Positions 43,644 through 53,138 are shown, counted from the first letter of the stretch. The stretch: 64,000 nucleotides of DNA from Motiliproteus sp041586735 (GCA_041586735.1 JBFGZQ010000006.1:143332-207331); one strand, 5' to 3'. A program made the numbers and translations. Notes: generated from the sequence alone by a model not told the origin.

Positions 43644-44729
43644 TTATTGCGCGAGAGCGCCTTCACGAATCGCAAAGTGACGCACCTCAACCTGTTCACT
43701 CCAACAACCTGCAAAAGCATCCTTATCGGTGCTAGTCACCAATACCTGGCTATTGAGCTGTTCGAGCAGCCGGCATAAGCGCTGCCGGTGTTGCCGATCA
43801 AGCTCGGCGGGTAAATCATCAATCAGATAAACGCAGCTGCGCTCTGTCAGTTGCCGTAACAGGTAGCCCTGAGCTACCTTCAGCGCGCTGACCACCAGTT
43901 TCTGCTGCCCGCGAGACAACAGATCAGCCGCCATCATGCCACGCAGTTTTACCTTCAGATCCGCACGCTGTGGACCCTGCTGAGTAAAACCAAGACTGTG
44001 ATCACGTTCGAAGCCCTGCTCGAGCACCGTATCCAGACCGCGCTTTTTATCCCAGCCGCACTGATAATGCAGACTCAGATCGTCGAGCTCTAACAACTGC
44101 CCTAACAGTTGCTCAAAACAGGGAATAAGCAGATCCAGATACGCCTGGCGGTAACCGTCTAACTCCAGCGCACGCTCGACAAATTCGTGGTCCCAGGCGG
44201 CTCTGAGTGAAGCCTGGAGTTTACCATATTTCAACAGGCTATTGCGCTGCTGTAGCGCCCTTCTCACCGCTTTCCAGGCCGCTAAAAAGCGCGGTTCTAT
44301 ATGAAAGCCACCCCAGTCGATAAATTGCCTGCGCACCGCCGGACTACCCTCCAATAACAGGAAGGTATCGGAGTTAATCAGCTGGATAGGTAACAGCTCC
44401 GCGAGGGTCGCCACCGAGTCTACAGATTCACCGGCGATACGAATTTTCAACGCGCCATTCTGCTGGCGCTGGAAACCCATAGGCAACAGCCCCCGATGAC
44501 CGGCAACCACACGACCGAACAGCAGCGTATCGGCTTGCTCGTGCTGGATATAGTGCTTGTGTTTGCTGGTACGAAAGGAGCGCGCCAAACTGAGCAGATG
44601 CACCGCTTCCAGGATCGAGGTCTTGCCGCTGCCATTAGCACCGTAAAACAGATTGGTCTGGGGGGAGAGTTCCAGTTGCAGTGCGGCTATATTGCGCAGA
44701 TGGCTGATCGAAAGATGGCTAATCGACAT
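43644..44729 (-). CDS. recF: DNA replication and repair protein RecF
   Basis: An ABC-type ATPase that acts with RecO and RecR to load RecA at gaps. The 361 aa include Walker A FYGANGSGKTSILEAVH near residue 29, the signature region LLSRGQQKLVVSALKVAQG near 270 and Walker B CVYLIDDLPAELD near 300. The gene lies between dnaN and gyrB in the classical order. Confidence 0.97.
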   Translation of the reverse strand: MSISHLSISHLRNIAALQLELSPQTNLFYGANGSGKTSILEAVHLLSLARSFRTSKHKHYIQHEQADTLLFGRVVAGHRGLLPMGFQRQQNGALKIRIAGESVDSVATLAELLPIQLINSDTFLLLEGSPAVRRQFIDWGGFHIEPRFLAAWKAVRRALQQRNSLLKYGKLQASLRAAWDHEFVERALELDGYRQAYLDLLIPCFEQLLGQLLELDDLSLHYQCGWDKKRGLDTVLEQGFERDHSLGFTQQGPQRADLKVKLRGMMAADLLSRGQQKLVVSALKVAQGYLLRQLTERSCVYLIDDLPAELDRQHRQRLCRLLEQLNSQVLVTSTDKDAFAGCWSEQVEVRHFAIREGALAQ

Positions 44730-44823
44730 TCAGGATACGCGGCAGGCCTTGGAGAGATAAAATGGACCCGTAAGCGGATCAACGGGTCCATTTTGGTACG
44801 ACATCAACGCTTAGGATCAGATC

Positions 44824-45927
44824 CTACATGCGCATCGGCATAATGACGTAAACATTGTCACTGGAATCCACCGCTTCAACCAGGGCGCTGCTATTGGGAT
44901 CAATCATCGATATTTTCACCACCTGATCCGGCAGGATCGATAGCGCATCAAGCAGATAATTAACGTTAAAACCGATCTCCATCGGCGTGTTCTGGTAATC
45001 CACCGCCAGCGTCTCTTCCGCCTCCTCCTGCTCAGGGTTGTTGGCCAGAATCTGCAAACAACCTTCGGTCAGTACCAAACGCACCCCTCGGTATTTTTCA
45101 TTAGAGAGGATCGCGATACGGCTCAACACTTGGCGTAACTCCTGACGATCGGCAATGATCAGCTTGTCGCCACCCTTGGGGATAACGCGCTCGTAATCAG
45201 GAAACTTACCGTCGACCAGTTTGGAGGTAAAGCTGTAGTCACCGGTACTGACCCGGATATGGCTACTGCCAATTAACAGCTCAGCACGGCTATCAGAGTC
45301 TTCTAACAAGCGGGCAAGCTCTAGAATCCCCTTTCGCGGTACGATCACCTGCACCTTATTATCAATATCGGTGTCCAGTTGATAGATCGATGTTGCCAGA
45401 CGGTGGCCGTCGGTCGCGACCGTACGCAACTGGCTGGCGGTCAGCTCCAACAACATACCATTGAGGTAGTAACGTACATCCTGCTGCGCCATCGCAAAAC
45501 CGGTACGGTCTATCAGGCGCTTCAAGGCTCCCTGAGAGAGACTGATATTCAAACTCTCCTGTGCATCCTCAATATTAGGAAACTCGGAGGCTGGCAGGGT
45601 CGTGAGGGTAAAGCGACTGCGGCCGCCCTTAATCATCACCTTCTGCCCAGTCAATTTCAGCTCGACATCGACGCCGTCTGGCAAAGACTTGCAGATATCC
45701 ATTAACTTCTTGGCGGGGACCGTAATGGCACCGGGCTCAGCAGGGAGTTCAAGTTCAATGCGACCGATCATCTCGACTTCGAGATCAGTGCCGGTCATCG
45801 ATAACTGACTGCCCTCGACCACCAAGAGAATATTGGCTAGCACCGGCATAGTCTGGCGACGCTCGACAACACCGGCCACCAGCTGCAGAGGTTTTAATAA
45901 TGCTTCTCTGGATAAGGTAAATTTCAT
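44824..45927 (-). CDS. dnaN: DNA polymerase III beta sliding clamp
   Basis: The replicative clamp, 367 aa with three repeated domains. It starts MKFTLSREALLKPLQLVAGVV and ends VDSSDNVYVIMPMRM, both nearly invariant. The GRSRFTLTTLPASEFPN segment (near residue 104) and GKFPDYERVIP (near 240) are family blocks. It follows dnaA. Confidence 0.98.
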   Translation of the reverse strand: MKFTLSREALLKPLQLVAGVVERRQTMPVLANILLVVEGSQLSMTGTDLEVEMIGRIELELPAEPGAITVPAKKLMDICKSLPDGVDVELKLTGQKVMIKGGRSRFTLTTLPASEFPNIEDAQESLNISLSQGALKRLIDRTGFAMAQQDVRYYLNGMLLELTASQLRTVATDGHRLATSIYQLDTDIDNKVQVIVPRKGILELARLLEDSDSRAELLIGSSHIRVSTGDYSFTSKLVDGKFPDYERVIPKGGDKLIIADRQELRQVLSRIAILSNEKYRGVRLVLTEGCLQILANNPEQEEAEETLAVDYQNTPMEIGFNVNYLLDALSILPDQVVKISMIDPNSSALVEAVDSSDNVYVIMPMRM

Positions 45928-45976
45928 AGCCCGCCCTTAGCTTCAGCTTGCTTTTGGAGATCCGCGTCCCGTTCCA

Positions 45977-47458
45977 TTACGATGACAGCGTTCTCAACAG
46001 GTTTTTATAGTCTTCTCGAATATCGCTATCAATTTCACGCAATTCTGCCACCTTCCTACAGGCATGCAACACGGTAGTATGATCGCGGCCACCATAGGCA
46101 TTGCCAATCTCGGGCAAACTATGATTGGTCAGCTCTTTAGAAAGCGCCATCGCTACCTGTCGCGGTCTCGCGACCGAGCGACTACGACGCTTGGAGTGCA
46201 GGTCTGCCACCTTGATCTTGTAGTACTCGGAAACCACCCGTTGGATATTATCGATGCTGACCAACTTATCTTGCAGCGCCAGCAAATCCTTAAGTGACTC
46301 GCGAATAAATTCCGTGGTGATCTTACTACCAGTGAAGTGAGCGTTCGCTATCACTCTCTTAAGTGCGCCTTCTAGCTCTCTGACATTAGAACGAATTTTT
46401 TGGGCGATAAAAAAAGCGGCGTCATGAGGTAAACGAATACGCGCTTCATCGGCTTTTTTCATCAAAATAGCCACCCGCGTTTCCAGCTCCGGAGGCTCCA
46501 CCGCCACCGTTAACCCCCAGCCAAAGCGCGACTTGAGACGATCCTCCAGACCATTAATCTCCTTAGGATAGCGATCGCAAGTCAATATCATCTGCTGACC
46601 GCCTTCGAGCAAGGCGTTAAAGGTGTGGAAAAACTCCTCTTGTGAGCGGTCTTTATTGGCAAAAAATTGGATATCATCGATCAGCAATGCATCGACAGTA
46701 CGGTAGTAACGCTTAAACTCATTAATAGCGTTCAGTTGTAACGCCTTCACCATATCCGCTACAAAGCGCTCGGAATGCAGATACACAATCTTGGCATTCG
46801 GATTACGCTTGAGCATCCCCGCACCCACCGCGTGCATCAAATGGGTCTTACCCAGACCCACACCGCCATAAATAAACAAGGGGTTATAGGAGCTGCCAGG
46901 ATTTTCTGCCACCTGCTGAGCCGCAGCCAAGGCGAGCTGATTAGATTTACCTTGAACAAAGGTATCAAAGGTAAACAACTTGTTCAGATGGGTCTGGTGA
47001 CGGATGCCACCCTCGACCTCGACCTTGCGAGGTTTTCGGCTATCAGGCGCTGGTACCCGCTGCTCAACGGGCGCCGCCTGGATCCCCGGCGTATGGGTCA
47101 CAGCAACCTTGGCCGATTCAGAGGCTGTATTAGGGGTTGCCGAAACAGGGGCTGCGGAATGCTGGTGGCTACTATTCAAGCGGTGCACTGTAGGGGTATA
47201 GGCTCTGGCTGACGAGCCTGCGACCTCAAGCACCACTTCGCGAATCTGCTCTTCACTGTGCTCGCTGAGTAGCTCTTTAATGCGATGCAAGTATTTATCC
47301 GACACCCAATCCATCACAAAGCGATTAGGAGCCAGCAGACGTAACTGGGCATCTTCGCCCTGCTCAACCTTAAGCGGACGTATCCAGGTATTGAACTGCT
47401 GGGATGAAAACTCCTGTTCCAAACACCCCAAGCAAGTCTGCCACAATCGTACAACCAT
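45977..47458 (-). CDS. dnaA: chromosomal replication initiator DnaA
   Basis: Binds DnaA boxes and opens oriC. The ATG at 47458 gives the normal start MVVRLWQTCLGCLEQEF (493 aa); an in-frame ATG at 47479 would add seven unconserved residues. Neither has a strong ribosome site. Domain I (1-80), a variable linker rich in A/P/T/V (about 85-155), AAA+ domain with GGVGLGKTHLMHAVG, and C-terminal domain IV with YGGRDHTTVLHACRKV. It is divergent from rpmH across oriC. Confidence 0.97.
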   Translation of the reverse strand: MVVRLWQTCLGCLEQEFSSQQFNTWIRPLKVEQGEDAQLRLLAPNRFVMDWVSDKYLHRIKELLSEHSEEQIREVVLEVAGSSARAYTPTVHRLNSSHQHSAAPVSATPNTASESAKVAVTHTPGIQAAPVEQRVPAPDSRKPRKVEVEGGIRHQTHLNKLFTFDTFVQGKSNQLALAAAQQVAENPGSSYNPLFIYGGVGLGKTHLMHAVGAGMLKRNPNAKIVYLHSERFVADMVKALQLNAINEFKRYYRTVDALLIDDIQFFANKDRSQEEFFHTFNALLEGGQQMILTCDRYPKEINGLEDRLKSRFGWGLTVAVEPPELETRVAILMKKADEARIRLPHDAAFFIAQKIRSNVRELEGALKRVIANAHFTGSKITTEFIRESLKDLLALQDKLVSIDNIQRVVSEYYKIKVADLHSKRRSRSVARPRQVAMALSKELTNHSLPEIGNAYGGRDHTTVLHACRKVAELREIDSDIREDYKNLLRTLSS

Positions 47459-47512
47459 CCAGCCCGCACCACATCCCAAAAAGTTAAATCATTCTAGCGA
47501 CTCGAACAGCAG

Positions 47513-47521
47513 TTATCCACA
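47513..47521 (+). promoter_or_regulatory. DnaA box
   Basis: Perfect TTATCCACA consensus, 55 bases upstream of the dnaA start; it may serve both initiation and dnaA autoregulation. Confidence 0.85.
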
Positions 47522-47545
47522 GCTCTACCCTGTAGATCAAAGAAT

Positions 47546-47585
47546 TTTTTAGACCGCACTCTCAACTTTTTAGACCCCACTCTCA
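47546..47585. repeat. 19-bp direct repeat at 21-bp spacing inside oriC
   Basis: TTTTTAGACCGCACTCTCA at 47546-47564 and TTTTTAGACCCCACTCTCA at 47567-47585 differ by one base. The 21-base period equals two helical turns, so two proteins could bind on the same face. The sequence is not a DnaA box. Confidence 0.8.
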
Positions 47586-47664
47586 CAAGAGAGACCAAGA
47601 TCAATGTAAAAGCGCTAAAAGTAGTGCGCTCAACGCGTTTTATGGCGGCCTGTGCTGTTATATT

Positions 47665-47673
47665 TTATCCACA
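47665..47673 (+). promoter_or_regulatory. DnaA box
   Basis: Perfect TTATCCACA consensus about 40 bases from the AT-rich stretch, the usual arrangement for a box next to the unwinding element. Confidence 0.87.
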
Positions 47674-47945
47674 ACCTGTACAGTAACGATCCCAAGGTTT
47701 TACCACAGTTATAAAACAAATATATAATTGATTTTAATGTAAAATATATTGTTATTAACAGCCAGATGCACTGTTTCGATACCGAACCCTTGCGCGCCAT
47801 AAAGCCGCCCTATGGCTAGACCGGAGCAAATAATCGCCTGTGCTAAGCGTAATAAGGTTTGCAGAGTCCGGTGGTTTTCAATAAACTGCCGCTTTTGATT
47901 TTCGAGGCAAGGGGCTAATGTCCCTTCATTAAGTAGGATCGAGTG

Positions 47946-48083
47946 ATGAGCAAAAGAACATTTCAACCCAGTTTACTAAAGCGCGCCCGTAACCACGGTT
48001 TCCGTGCCCGCATGGCTACTAAGAACGGCGCTCAGGTCATTGCCCGTCGTCGCTCTAAAGGTCGTAAGTCTCTGAGCGCATAA
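47946..48083 (+). CDS. rpmH: 50S ribosomal protein L34
   Basis: A 45-aa basic ribosomal protein. It begins MSKRTFQPSLLKRARNHGF and ends SKGRKSLSA, matching L34 end to end. One extra Ser follows the start Met compared with E. coli. GGATC/GAG precedes the ATG. It heads rpmH-rnpA, across oriC from dnaA. Confidence 0.97.
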   Translation: MSKRTFQPSLLKRARNHGFRARMATKNGAQVIARRRSKGRKSLSA

Positions 48084-48106
48084 GTTCATATAGAGATAAA
48101 CCGATA

Positions 48107-48496
48107 ATGACCGGTTTCGAATTTCCCCGGAGTTCGCGTTTACTGAACGCTGGGGATTATCGAGCTGTATTTAACGGTGCACAGCTTAAAGTTTCGGATC
48201 GCAATCTGCTGATCCTTGCTACGCCCAACCAACTTCCCTATCCCCGTGTCGGCTTGGTTATCGCCAAAAAAAACGTGCGCTTGGCCGTGCAAAGAAACCG
48301 AGTAAAACGTATTATCCGCGAGTCTTTTCGGCTCCAGCACTCAAGCTTACCCAACTTGGATATTGTGGTGTTGGCTCGAAAAGGGATGGGGGATCTGGAT
48401 AATTCGGCTTTGCGGAAGTTGATCGAGCAGAGTTGGCTTCGCTTAAGTAAATATGCGTTGCAGCAGCTCAAATCTCAGCCTGCACGTAATGGCTAG
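48107..48496 (+). CDS. rnpA: ribonuclease P protein component
   Basis: The protein subunit of RNase P for tRNA 5' maturation, 129 aa. The conserved RNA-binding motif is LAVQRNRVKRIIRESFR near residue 59; PYPRVGLVIAKKNV precedes it. It lies 23 bases after rpmH. The yidD gene that usually follows is absent: only 100 non-coding bases separate rnpA from yidC. Confidence 0.95.
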   Translation: MTGFEFPRSSRLLNAGDYRAVFNGAQLKVSDRNLLILATPNQLPYPRVGLVIAKKNVRLAVQRNRVKRIIRESFRLQHSSLPNLDIVVLARKGMGDLDNSALRKLIEQSWLRLSKYALQQLKSQPARNG

Positions 48497-48596
48497 CATA
48501 CTTTAAGCACCGCAGTATTCGGGGGTTGGCGCAGTAAGTCGCACCCACAACCCTATATAAACAACTCAACTATAACGGCATCGGCAGACTACTCGC

Positions 48597-50336
48597 ATGG
48601 ATATCCAACGTATCGGCTTGATCGCCGCCCTGGCAGTTATCTCCTACATTCTGGTCCTTACGTGGCAAGAAGATTACGGTCAAAACACCCAAATAGTGGC
48701 GAGTACACCTGTAGCCTCCTACTCTAGTGCTCCCACCAACAGTGCTTCCACCAACACCGCGCTCACCAATAGCACCTCTACCATCGGTGATAGCCCGGTC
48801 GCGGGTAGCGACCCAGTAGCGTCTGCTGCAAGCGACGTCCCGGGTTCTGAGCAGCCTCAAGACGTGGTGACTACGCTGATTGCCAAGCCGAACCAAGGTG
48901 GACTGGTGACAGTCTCCACCGATACTCTGGATCTGATTATCGACACTTACGGCGGCGATATTATCCAGACCGCGCTGAACGATTATCTTGCCCAGCAGGG
49001 CAGCGACCAGCCATTCGTGTTAATGGAGCAGAATGCCGACCGCACCTATATCGCTCAATCCGGACTCATCGGCCAGAATGGCCTCGATGACAAAGGCGAT
49101 CGGCCTCGTTATCAAGTTAGCAACACCCGCTACCAACTGGCCGAGGGTGAGGACAGCCTGAGTGTCGATCTCAGCCTGCAGCAAGACAATAACGTCACCG
49201 TCACCAAGCGCTTCACCTTCACTCGAGGTCAGTATCTGGTCAAGGTGGAATACCTGATTAATAACCAGGGTGACCAGTCCTGGCAGGGCAGCCTGTTTGG
49301 GCAGATTAAACGGGACCTCAGTGCGGATCCCTCCTCGCAGACCAGTATGGGCATGCAGTCCTATCTAGGACCCGCTTTCTCAAATGCTGAAGTCAACTTC
49401 GAAAAATACAGCTTCGACGATATCGATGACAAACCCTACAAAGGCAAGACCCAAGCCGGTTGGGTGGCGATGCTGCAACACTATTTTGTCAGTGCCTGGA
49501 TTCCAACCCCTGAGCAAACCCACAGCTACTTTGCTCGAGAGCGCAACGGCAACTATCTAGCAGGCTTCGTGTCTCCCTTATTGAGCGTAGCGCCGGGGCA
49601 ACAGGGTGCCACATCGGCCAGTTTCTATGCCGGCCCGAAGATTCAAGGCACCCTGGAACAGATCGCTCCGCACCTGAAGCTGTCTGTCGACTATGGCATG
49701 CTCTGGTGGGTCGCCCAGCCGATCTTCTGGCTATTGGGAGTGATTCAAGGCGTGGTGGTTAACTGGGGACTGGCGATCATCCTAGTCACCGTGGTGATCA
49801 AGGGGCTGTTCTTCCCGCTATCTGCCAAAGCCTATAAGTCGATGGCCAAGATGCGTGCCGTTGGTCCTGAGCTAACGCGCCTGAAAGAGCTTTACGGTGA
49901 TGATCGCCAGAAGATGTCTCAGGCGATGATGGAGCTGTATAAAAAGGAGAAGATCAATCCCCTTGGCGGCTGTCTGCCCATCCTTATCCAGATGCCAGTA
50001 TTCATCGCTCTGTATTGGGTACTATTAGAAAGTGTTGAACTACGCCACGCACCCTTCATGCTGTGGATTCAGGACATGTCGGTGATGGACCCCTACTTCG
50101 TGCTGCCGATCCTAATGGGTGCCACCATGTTCGTTCAGCAGACTCTGAACCCGACCCCTCCCGATCCGATGCAAGCCAAGGTGATGAAGATGCTGCCCTT
50201 TATGTTCACCTTCTTCTTCCTGTGGTTCCCGGCAGGTCTGGTGCTGTACTGGGTGGTCAACAACATACTCTCGATCGCCCAACAGTGGGTGATTACCCGC
50301 AACATCGAAGCTGAGGTTGAAGCCAGAAAAGCCTAA
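48597..50336 (+). CDS. yidC: membrane protein insertase YidC
   Basis: Inserts and folds inner-membrane proteins, alone or with SecYEG. The 579-aa protein has the gram-negative layout: N-terminal helix IGLIAALAVISYILVLTW, a periplasmic beta domain (about 95-345), then five C-terminal helices with NWGLAIILVTVVIKGLFFPL, the cytosolic MRAVGPELTRLKELYGDDRQ and NPLGGCLPILIQMPVFIALY. Residues about 38-75 are a Ser/Thr/Asn/Ala-rich linker with repeated NS/TS units, probably disordered. Confidence 0.97.
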   Translation: MDIQRIGLIAALAVISYILVLTWQEDYGQNTQIVASTPVASYSSAPTNSASTNTALTNSTSTIGDSPVAGSDPVASAASDVPGSEQPQDVVTTLIAKPNQGGLVTVSTDTLDLIIDTYGGDIIQTALNDYLAQQGSDQPFVLMEQNADRTYIAQSGLIGQNGLDDKGDRPRYQVSNTRYQLAEGEDSLSVDLSLQQDNNVTVTKRFTFTRGQYLVKVEYLINNQGDQSWQGSLFGQIKRDLSADPSSQTSMGMQSYLGPAFSNAEVNFEKYSFDDIDDKPYKGKTQAGWVAMLQHYFVSAWIPTPEQTHSYFARERNGNYLAGFVSPLLSVAPGQQGATSASFYAGPKIQGTLEQIAPHLKLSVDYGMLWWVAQPIFWLLGVIQGVVVNWGLAIILVTVVIKGLFFPLSAKAYKSMAKMRAVGPELTRLKELYGDDRQKMSQAMMELYKKEKINPLGGCLPILIQMPVFIALYWVLLESVELRHAPFMLWIQDMSVMDPYFVLPILMGATMFVQQTLNPTPPDPMQAKVMKMLPFMFTFFFLWFPAGLVLYWVVNNILSIAQQWVITRNIEAEVEARKA

Positions 50337-50355
50337 TGGTTGACTGGTCAAACAG

Positions 50356-50385
50356 AGGCTCCTTAGGTAACTAAGGGGCCTTTTG
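50356..50385 (+). terminator. terminator after yidC
   Basis: AGGCTCCTTAG at 50356-50366 pairs with CTAAGGGGCCT at 50371-50381 (one wobble) around a GTAA loop, followed by TTTTGTGTT. Confidence 0.85.
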
Positions 50386-50497
50386 TGTTATTTAGGCTGT
50401 ATAAGATCTACGCCAGATCGGGTTCGCTGCCAGCTGTCGTAGCGACAAGCTGCCGCAACAACTCTCTACCCTAACCACCACCATCGGAGTTCACAGT

Positions 50498-51862
50498 ATG
50501 CAGATCGATACCTGTACCATCGCCGCCGTAGCCACCCCCCCTGGACGCGGCGGCGTGGGTATCATCCGCATCTCGGGTAACAAAGCCAGCCAGATAGCTG
50601 CCCAGATTCTAGGGCTGGAACCCACGCCTCGCTACGCCCACTACGGGGCTTTTTACGACCGCAATGGCGTGGAACTTGACCGGGGAATCGCGCTGTTTTT
50701 CCCCAATCCGCACTCTTTTACCGGTGAAGATGTGCTAGAACTGCAGGGCCACGGCGGACCGGTTATTCTCGATCTGTTGCTGCGTGAAACCCTGGCGCTC
50801 GGCGCCCGTTCGGCCCGACCCGGCGAGTTTTCCGAACGCGCCTTTCTCAATGACAAGCTCGATCTGGCGCAGGCCGAAGCGATCGCCGATCTGATTGACA
50901 GCTCCTCCGAACAGGCCGCGCGTTCGGCGCTGCGCTCGCTACAGGGCGAATTTTCCAAGCGCATTCATGCCCTGGTGGATGCGCTGATCAGACTGCGAAT
51001 CTATGTCGAAGCGGCCATCGATTTCCCCGAAGAGGAGATCGATTTTCTCGCCGATGGCAGGGTCGCCGCAGACTTGGATAATATCCACCAAGACCTAGGC
51101 AACGTCCTCGAACAAGCGAACCAGGGCGCGCTGTTACGCGAAGGCATGAACGTAGTGATCGCCGGTCGGCCTAACGCCGGAAAATCCAGCCTGCTCAACG
51201 CCCTGGCCGGTAAACAATCCGCTATCGTCACCGACATTGCCGGCACTACCCGCGACGTGCTGCGCGAACATATCCACATCGATGGCATGCCCCTGCATAT
51301 CATCGATACCGCCGGGCTGCGGGATAGCGATGATATAGTCGAACAGATCGGCATCGACCGCGCCTGGGCGGAGATAAGAAATGCCGACCGGGTACTGCTG
51401 ATGGTCGATGCCAACAGCACTCCGGAGACGGTTCCGGAACGCATCTGGCCCGACTTTATCGCCCATCTGCCCAGCCTCGAGAAAGTAACGGTCATCCGTA
51501 ATAAGATCGACCTGAGTGATGAACAGCCAGGCATCGACTCTCAACAAGATGGGCATCTAATTCGCCTCAGCGCCAAACAGGACCAAGGCATGGAGCTGCT
51601 GCGTAAACACCTCAAACAGTGCATGGGTTACGACAGCAGTTGCGAAGGTGGCTTTATGGCGCGCCGGCGGCACATCGAGGCGCTGCTCAAAGCACAACAG
51701 TTCTTAGATGCCGGAAGCACCCAACTCCATGCGTTTGGAGCCGGCGAGTTATTAGCGCAAGATCTCAGAGAAGCCCAGAACGCACTATCTGAGATCACCG
51801 GAGAATTTAGCTCTGATGATCTGCTCGGACACATCTTCAGCAGCTTTTGTATCGGAAAATAA
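50498..51862 (+). CDS. mnmE: tRNA modification GTPase MnmE
   Basis: With MnmG it makes the cmnm5U34 modification of tRNA anticodons. The 454 aa include a folate-binding N-terminus (IAAVATPPGRGGVGIIRISG), a helical domain, an inserted Ras-like G domain (GRPNAGKSSLLNAL near 224, DIAGTTRD near 246, DTAGLRDSD near 270, RNKID near 335) and the C-terminal FCIGK. The usual partner mnmG does not follow; gene debris does. Confidence 0.97.
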   Translation: MQIDTCTIAAVATPPGRGGVGIIRISGNKASQIAAQILGLEPTPRYAHYGAFYDRNGVELDRGIALFFPNPHSFTGEDVLELQGHGGPVILDLLLRETLALGARSARPGEFSERAFLNDKLDLAQAEAIADLIDSSSEQAARSALRSLQGEFSKRIHALVDALIRLRIYVEAAIDFPEEEIDFLADGRVAADLDNIHQDLGNVLEQANQGALLREGMNVVIAGRPNAGKSSLLNALAGKQSAIVTDIAGTTRDVLREHIHIDGMPLHIIDTAGLRDSDDIVEQIGIDRAWAEIRNADRVLLMVDANSTPETVPERIWPDFIAHLPSLEKVTVIRNKIDLSDEQPGIDSQQDGHLIRLSAKQDQGMELLRKHLKQCMGYDSSCEGGFMARRRHIEALLKAQQFLDAGSTQLHAFGAGELLAQDLREAQNALSEITGEFSSDDLLGHIFSSFCIGK

Positions 51863-51910
51863 AGTAGGTTTTCATGCGTTCTTTCTGAAGAACGCAAGGT
51901 TGCTTTCGTA

Positions 51911-52042
51911 AACAAGCCCTATATACGCTTCACCGATACGATTTTTGAACAGGAAACCTTTTTTATTGCGGATCCACATGGCAATGTCCTGGAAATCAAA
52001 ACCATGAAAAATCCTGACAAGCTTTTTGGAATCATCAAGTAG
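51911..52042 (+). pseudogene. C-terminal fragment of a VOC/glyoxalase protein
   Basis: A 43-codon reading with the C-terminal module of a VOC-fold protein: YIRFTDTIFEQETFFIADPHGNVLEIKTM, with the metal-ligand-type Glu in NVLEIK (given as a span, residues about 4-32). It has no start and no N-terminal module; upstream sequence abuts the mnmE end. It is a dead remnant, possibly left by a deletion. Confidence 0.65.
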
Positions 52043-52086
52043 CTGTTACCACCAGGAGCCAGTGATTCCCTATATCTAAAAAGTCC

Positions 52087-52251
52087 TTAACTTCGTTGCT
52101 CATCCAGGTATGACGGCAGGGTTGTCAGCCGAGTGTCTTCTATGGGGCCGCCGATCGTGAAATGGTACAGGTCTTGGTATTGACTGCCTTCGAGGCCGAG
52201 GATTTGGTGCATCGGATCATCGAAGTCGCCTGCGTCACTTAAGCTAAAGCG
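52087..52251 (-). pseudogene. C-terminal fragment, probably of a SagB-type/nitroreductase-like protein
   Basis: The minus-strand frame ends at TAA (52087-52089) and is closed upstream by an in-frame stop next to 52251. It reads DFDDPMHQILGLEGSQYQ, then LYHFTIGGPIEDTRLTTL, ending PSYLDEQRS. The YHFTxGGPxxDxRLTTLP pattern recalls the tail of SagB/ThcOx-type dehydrogenases, from memory and unverified. It is clearly protein-like but has no start. Confidence 0.45.
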
Positions 52252-52460
52252 TTAGGAGACCAGTTAACCCGACTAGCCAGAGAGTCAAATTCATGGGAAC
52301 CGTAACAAATATTACCAGTGTTAAATTCTCCGTAGGAGAATTAGTCCACCATAGGCTTTTCAAGTAGCTTGCCTTGCCAGCAATAGCAACAGCAGTGGGT
52401 GACCTACGCTACTAAATGCTTGGGCTATAGCTGCACCAATACCGGATTCAATCTGGCACT

Positions 52461-53138
52461 TTAATGCAATGCGGCTTCATCACTGACATTTGAGTGGAGA
52501 TGTTTTTTTTGAGATTGGTAACTGCTACTACCGTTCCTGATAATGTTGCCTGGACCGAATACAAATTTACCCAGTTTTTCAGCTCGATTTAGTAAGCGGC
52601 TTAGTAGCTGTCGCGTTTTTTCACTGTCGTCCGAATCATCGGATAACCAGTGCCTGAAGGTGACGAGATAAATGCTGGTAATACCGGCTTCTTCCAGCTC
52701 TCGTTGCGTACTCCGGTCGAGCGATTCTAGCATCGCCGCTTCGCACAGCCACTGCATTGTTCGGCTGATGCGTGTCAGTCCGTGCAGTTGCAGGTGAACG
52801 TGAAGCAGCAGCATTTTGTACTGCAGTATTTCGCGGGTGATATTGCGGTGGGGAGCCAGCGCGTCCAGCCAAGCCATAATTAAATACTGCAGTCGCTCTT
52901 TAAGCGGTTGCTTCCGAAAATCCGCTGTATTGGCCGCTGTCAACATCGCTTGGTCAGCACGATCAAACCAGGCTTCTGCAATATCGTCTTTCTGAGAGTA
53001 GTGGCTGCGGATCTGGTCTAGGGTGATGTCTAATCTCTGGGCAATGTCATGCAGCCGCAACGCTGCCCAGCTATGTTCTTCAGCAAGCTGCAGCGTCGTA
53101 TCCAAGATCTTTTCGGTTGTTACCTGAGAGGTCGCCAT
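52461..53138 (-). CDS. TetR/AcrR family transcriptional regulator
   Basis: A 225-aa regulator with an N-terminal TetR-type helix-turn-helix: TTEKILDTTLQLAEEHSW, then LRLHDIAQRLDITLDQIRSHYSQKDDI (span about residues 28-54). The C-terminal domain is helical with a Ser/His-rich tail. The genes beside it are remnants, so its target is not evident from context. Confidence 0.82.
   Translation of the reverse strand: MATSQVTTEKILDTTLQLAEEHSWAALRLHDIAQRLDITLDQIRSHYSQKDDIAEAWFDRADQAMLTAANTADFRKQPLKERLQYLIMAWLDALAPHRNITREILQYKMLLLHVHLQLHGLTRISRTMQWLCEAAMLESLDRSTQRELEEAGITSIYLVTFRHWLSDDSDDSEKTRQLLSRLLNRAEKLGKFVFGPGNIIRNGSSSYQSQKKHLHSNVSDEAALH

Larger units (their letters stand above)
47480..47945. other. 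oriC: chromosomal replication origin (oriC) between dnaA and rpmH
   Basis: This 466-bp non-coding gap has perfect DnaA boxes TTATCCACA at 47513-47521 and 47665-47673. A poorer candidate lies near 47699. An AT-only-like stretch at about 47712-47758 would serve as the unwinding element. A 19-bp direct repeat lies at 47546 and 47567. The dnaA/rpmH gap is the established oriC position in Pseudomonas. The two parS sites 11-12 kb away support it. Confidence 0.85.

Noticed and set aside
47696..47710. TTTACCACA as a third DnaA box
   Set aside because: Two mismatches to TTATCCACA; kept only as a weak possibility within oriC.
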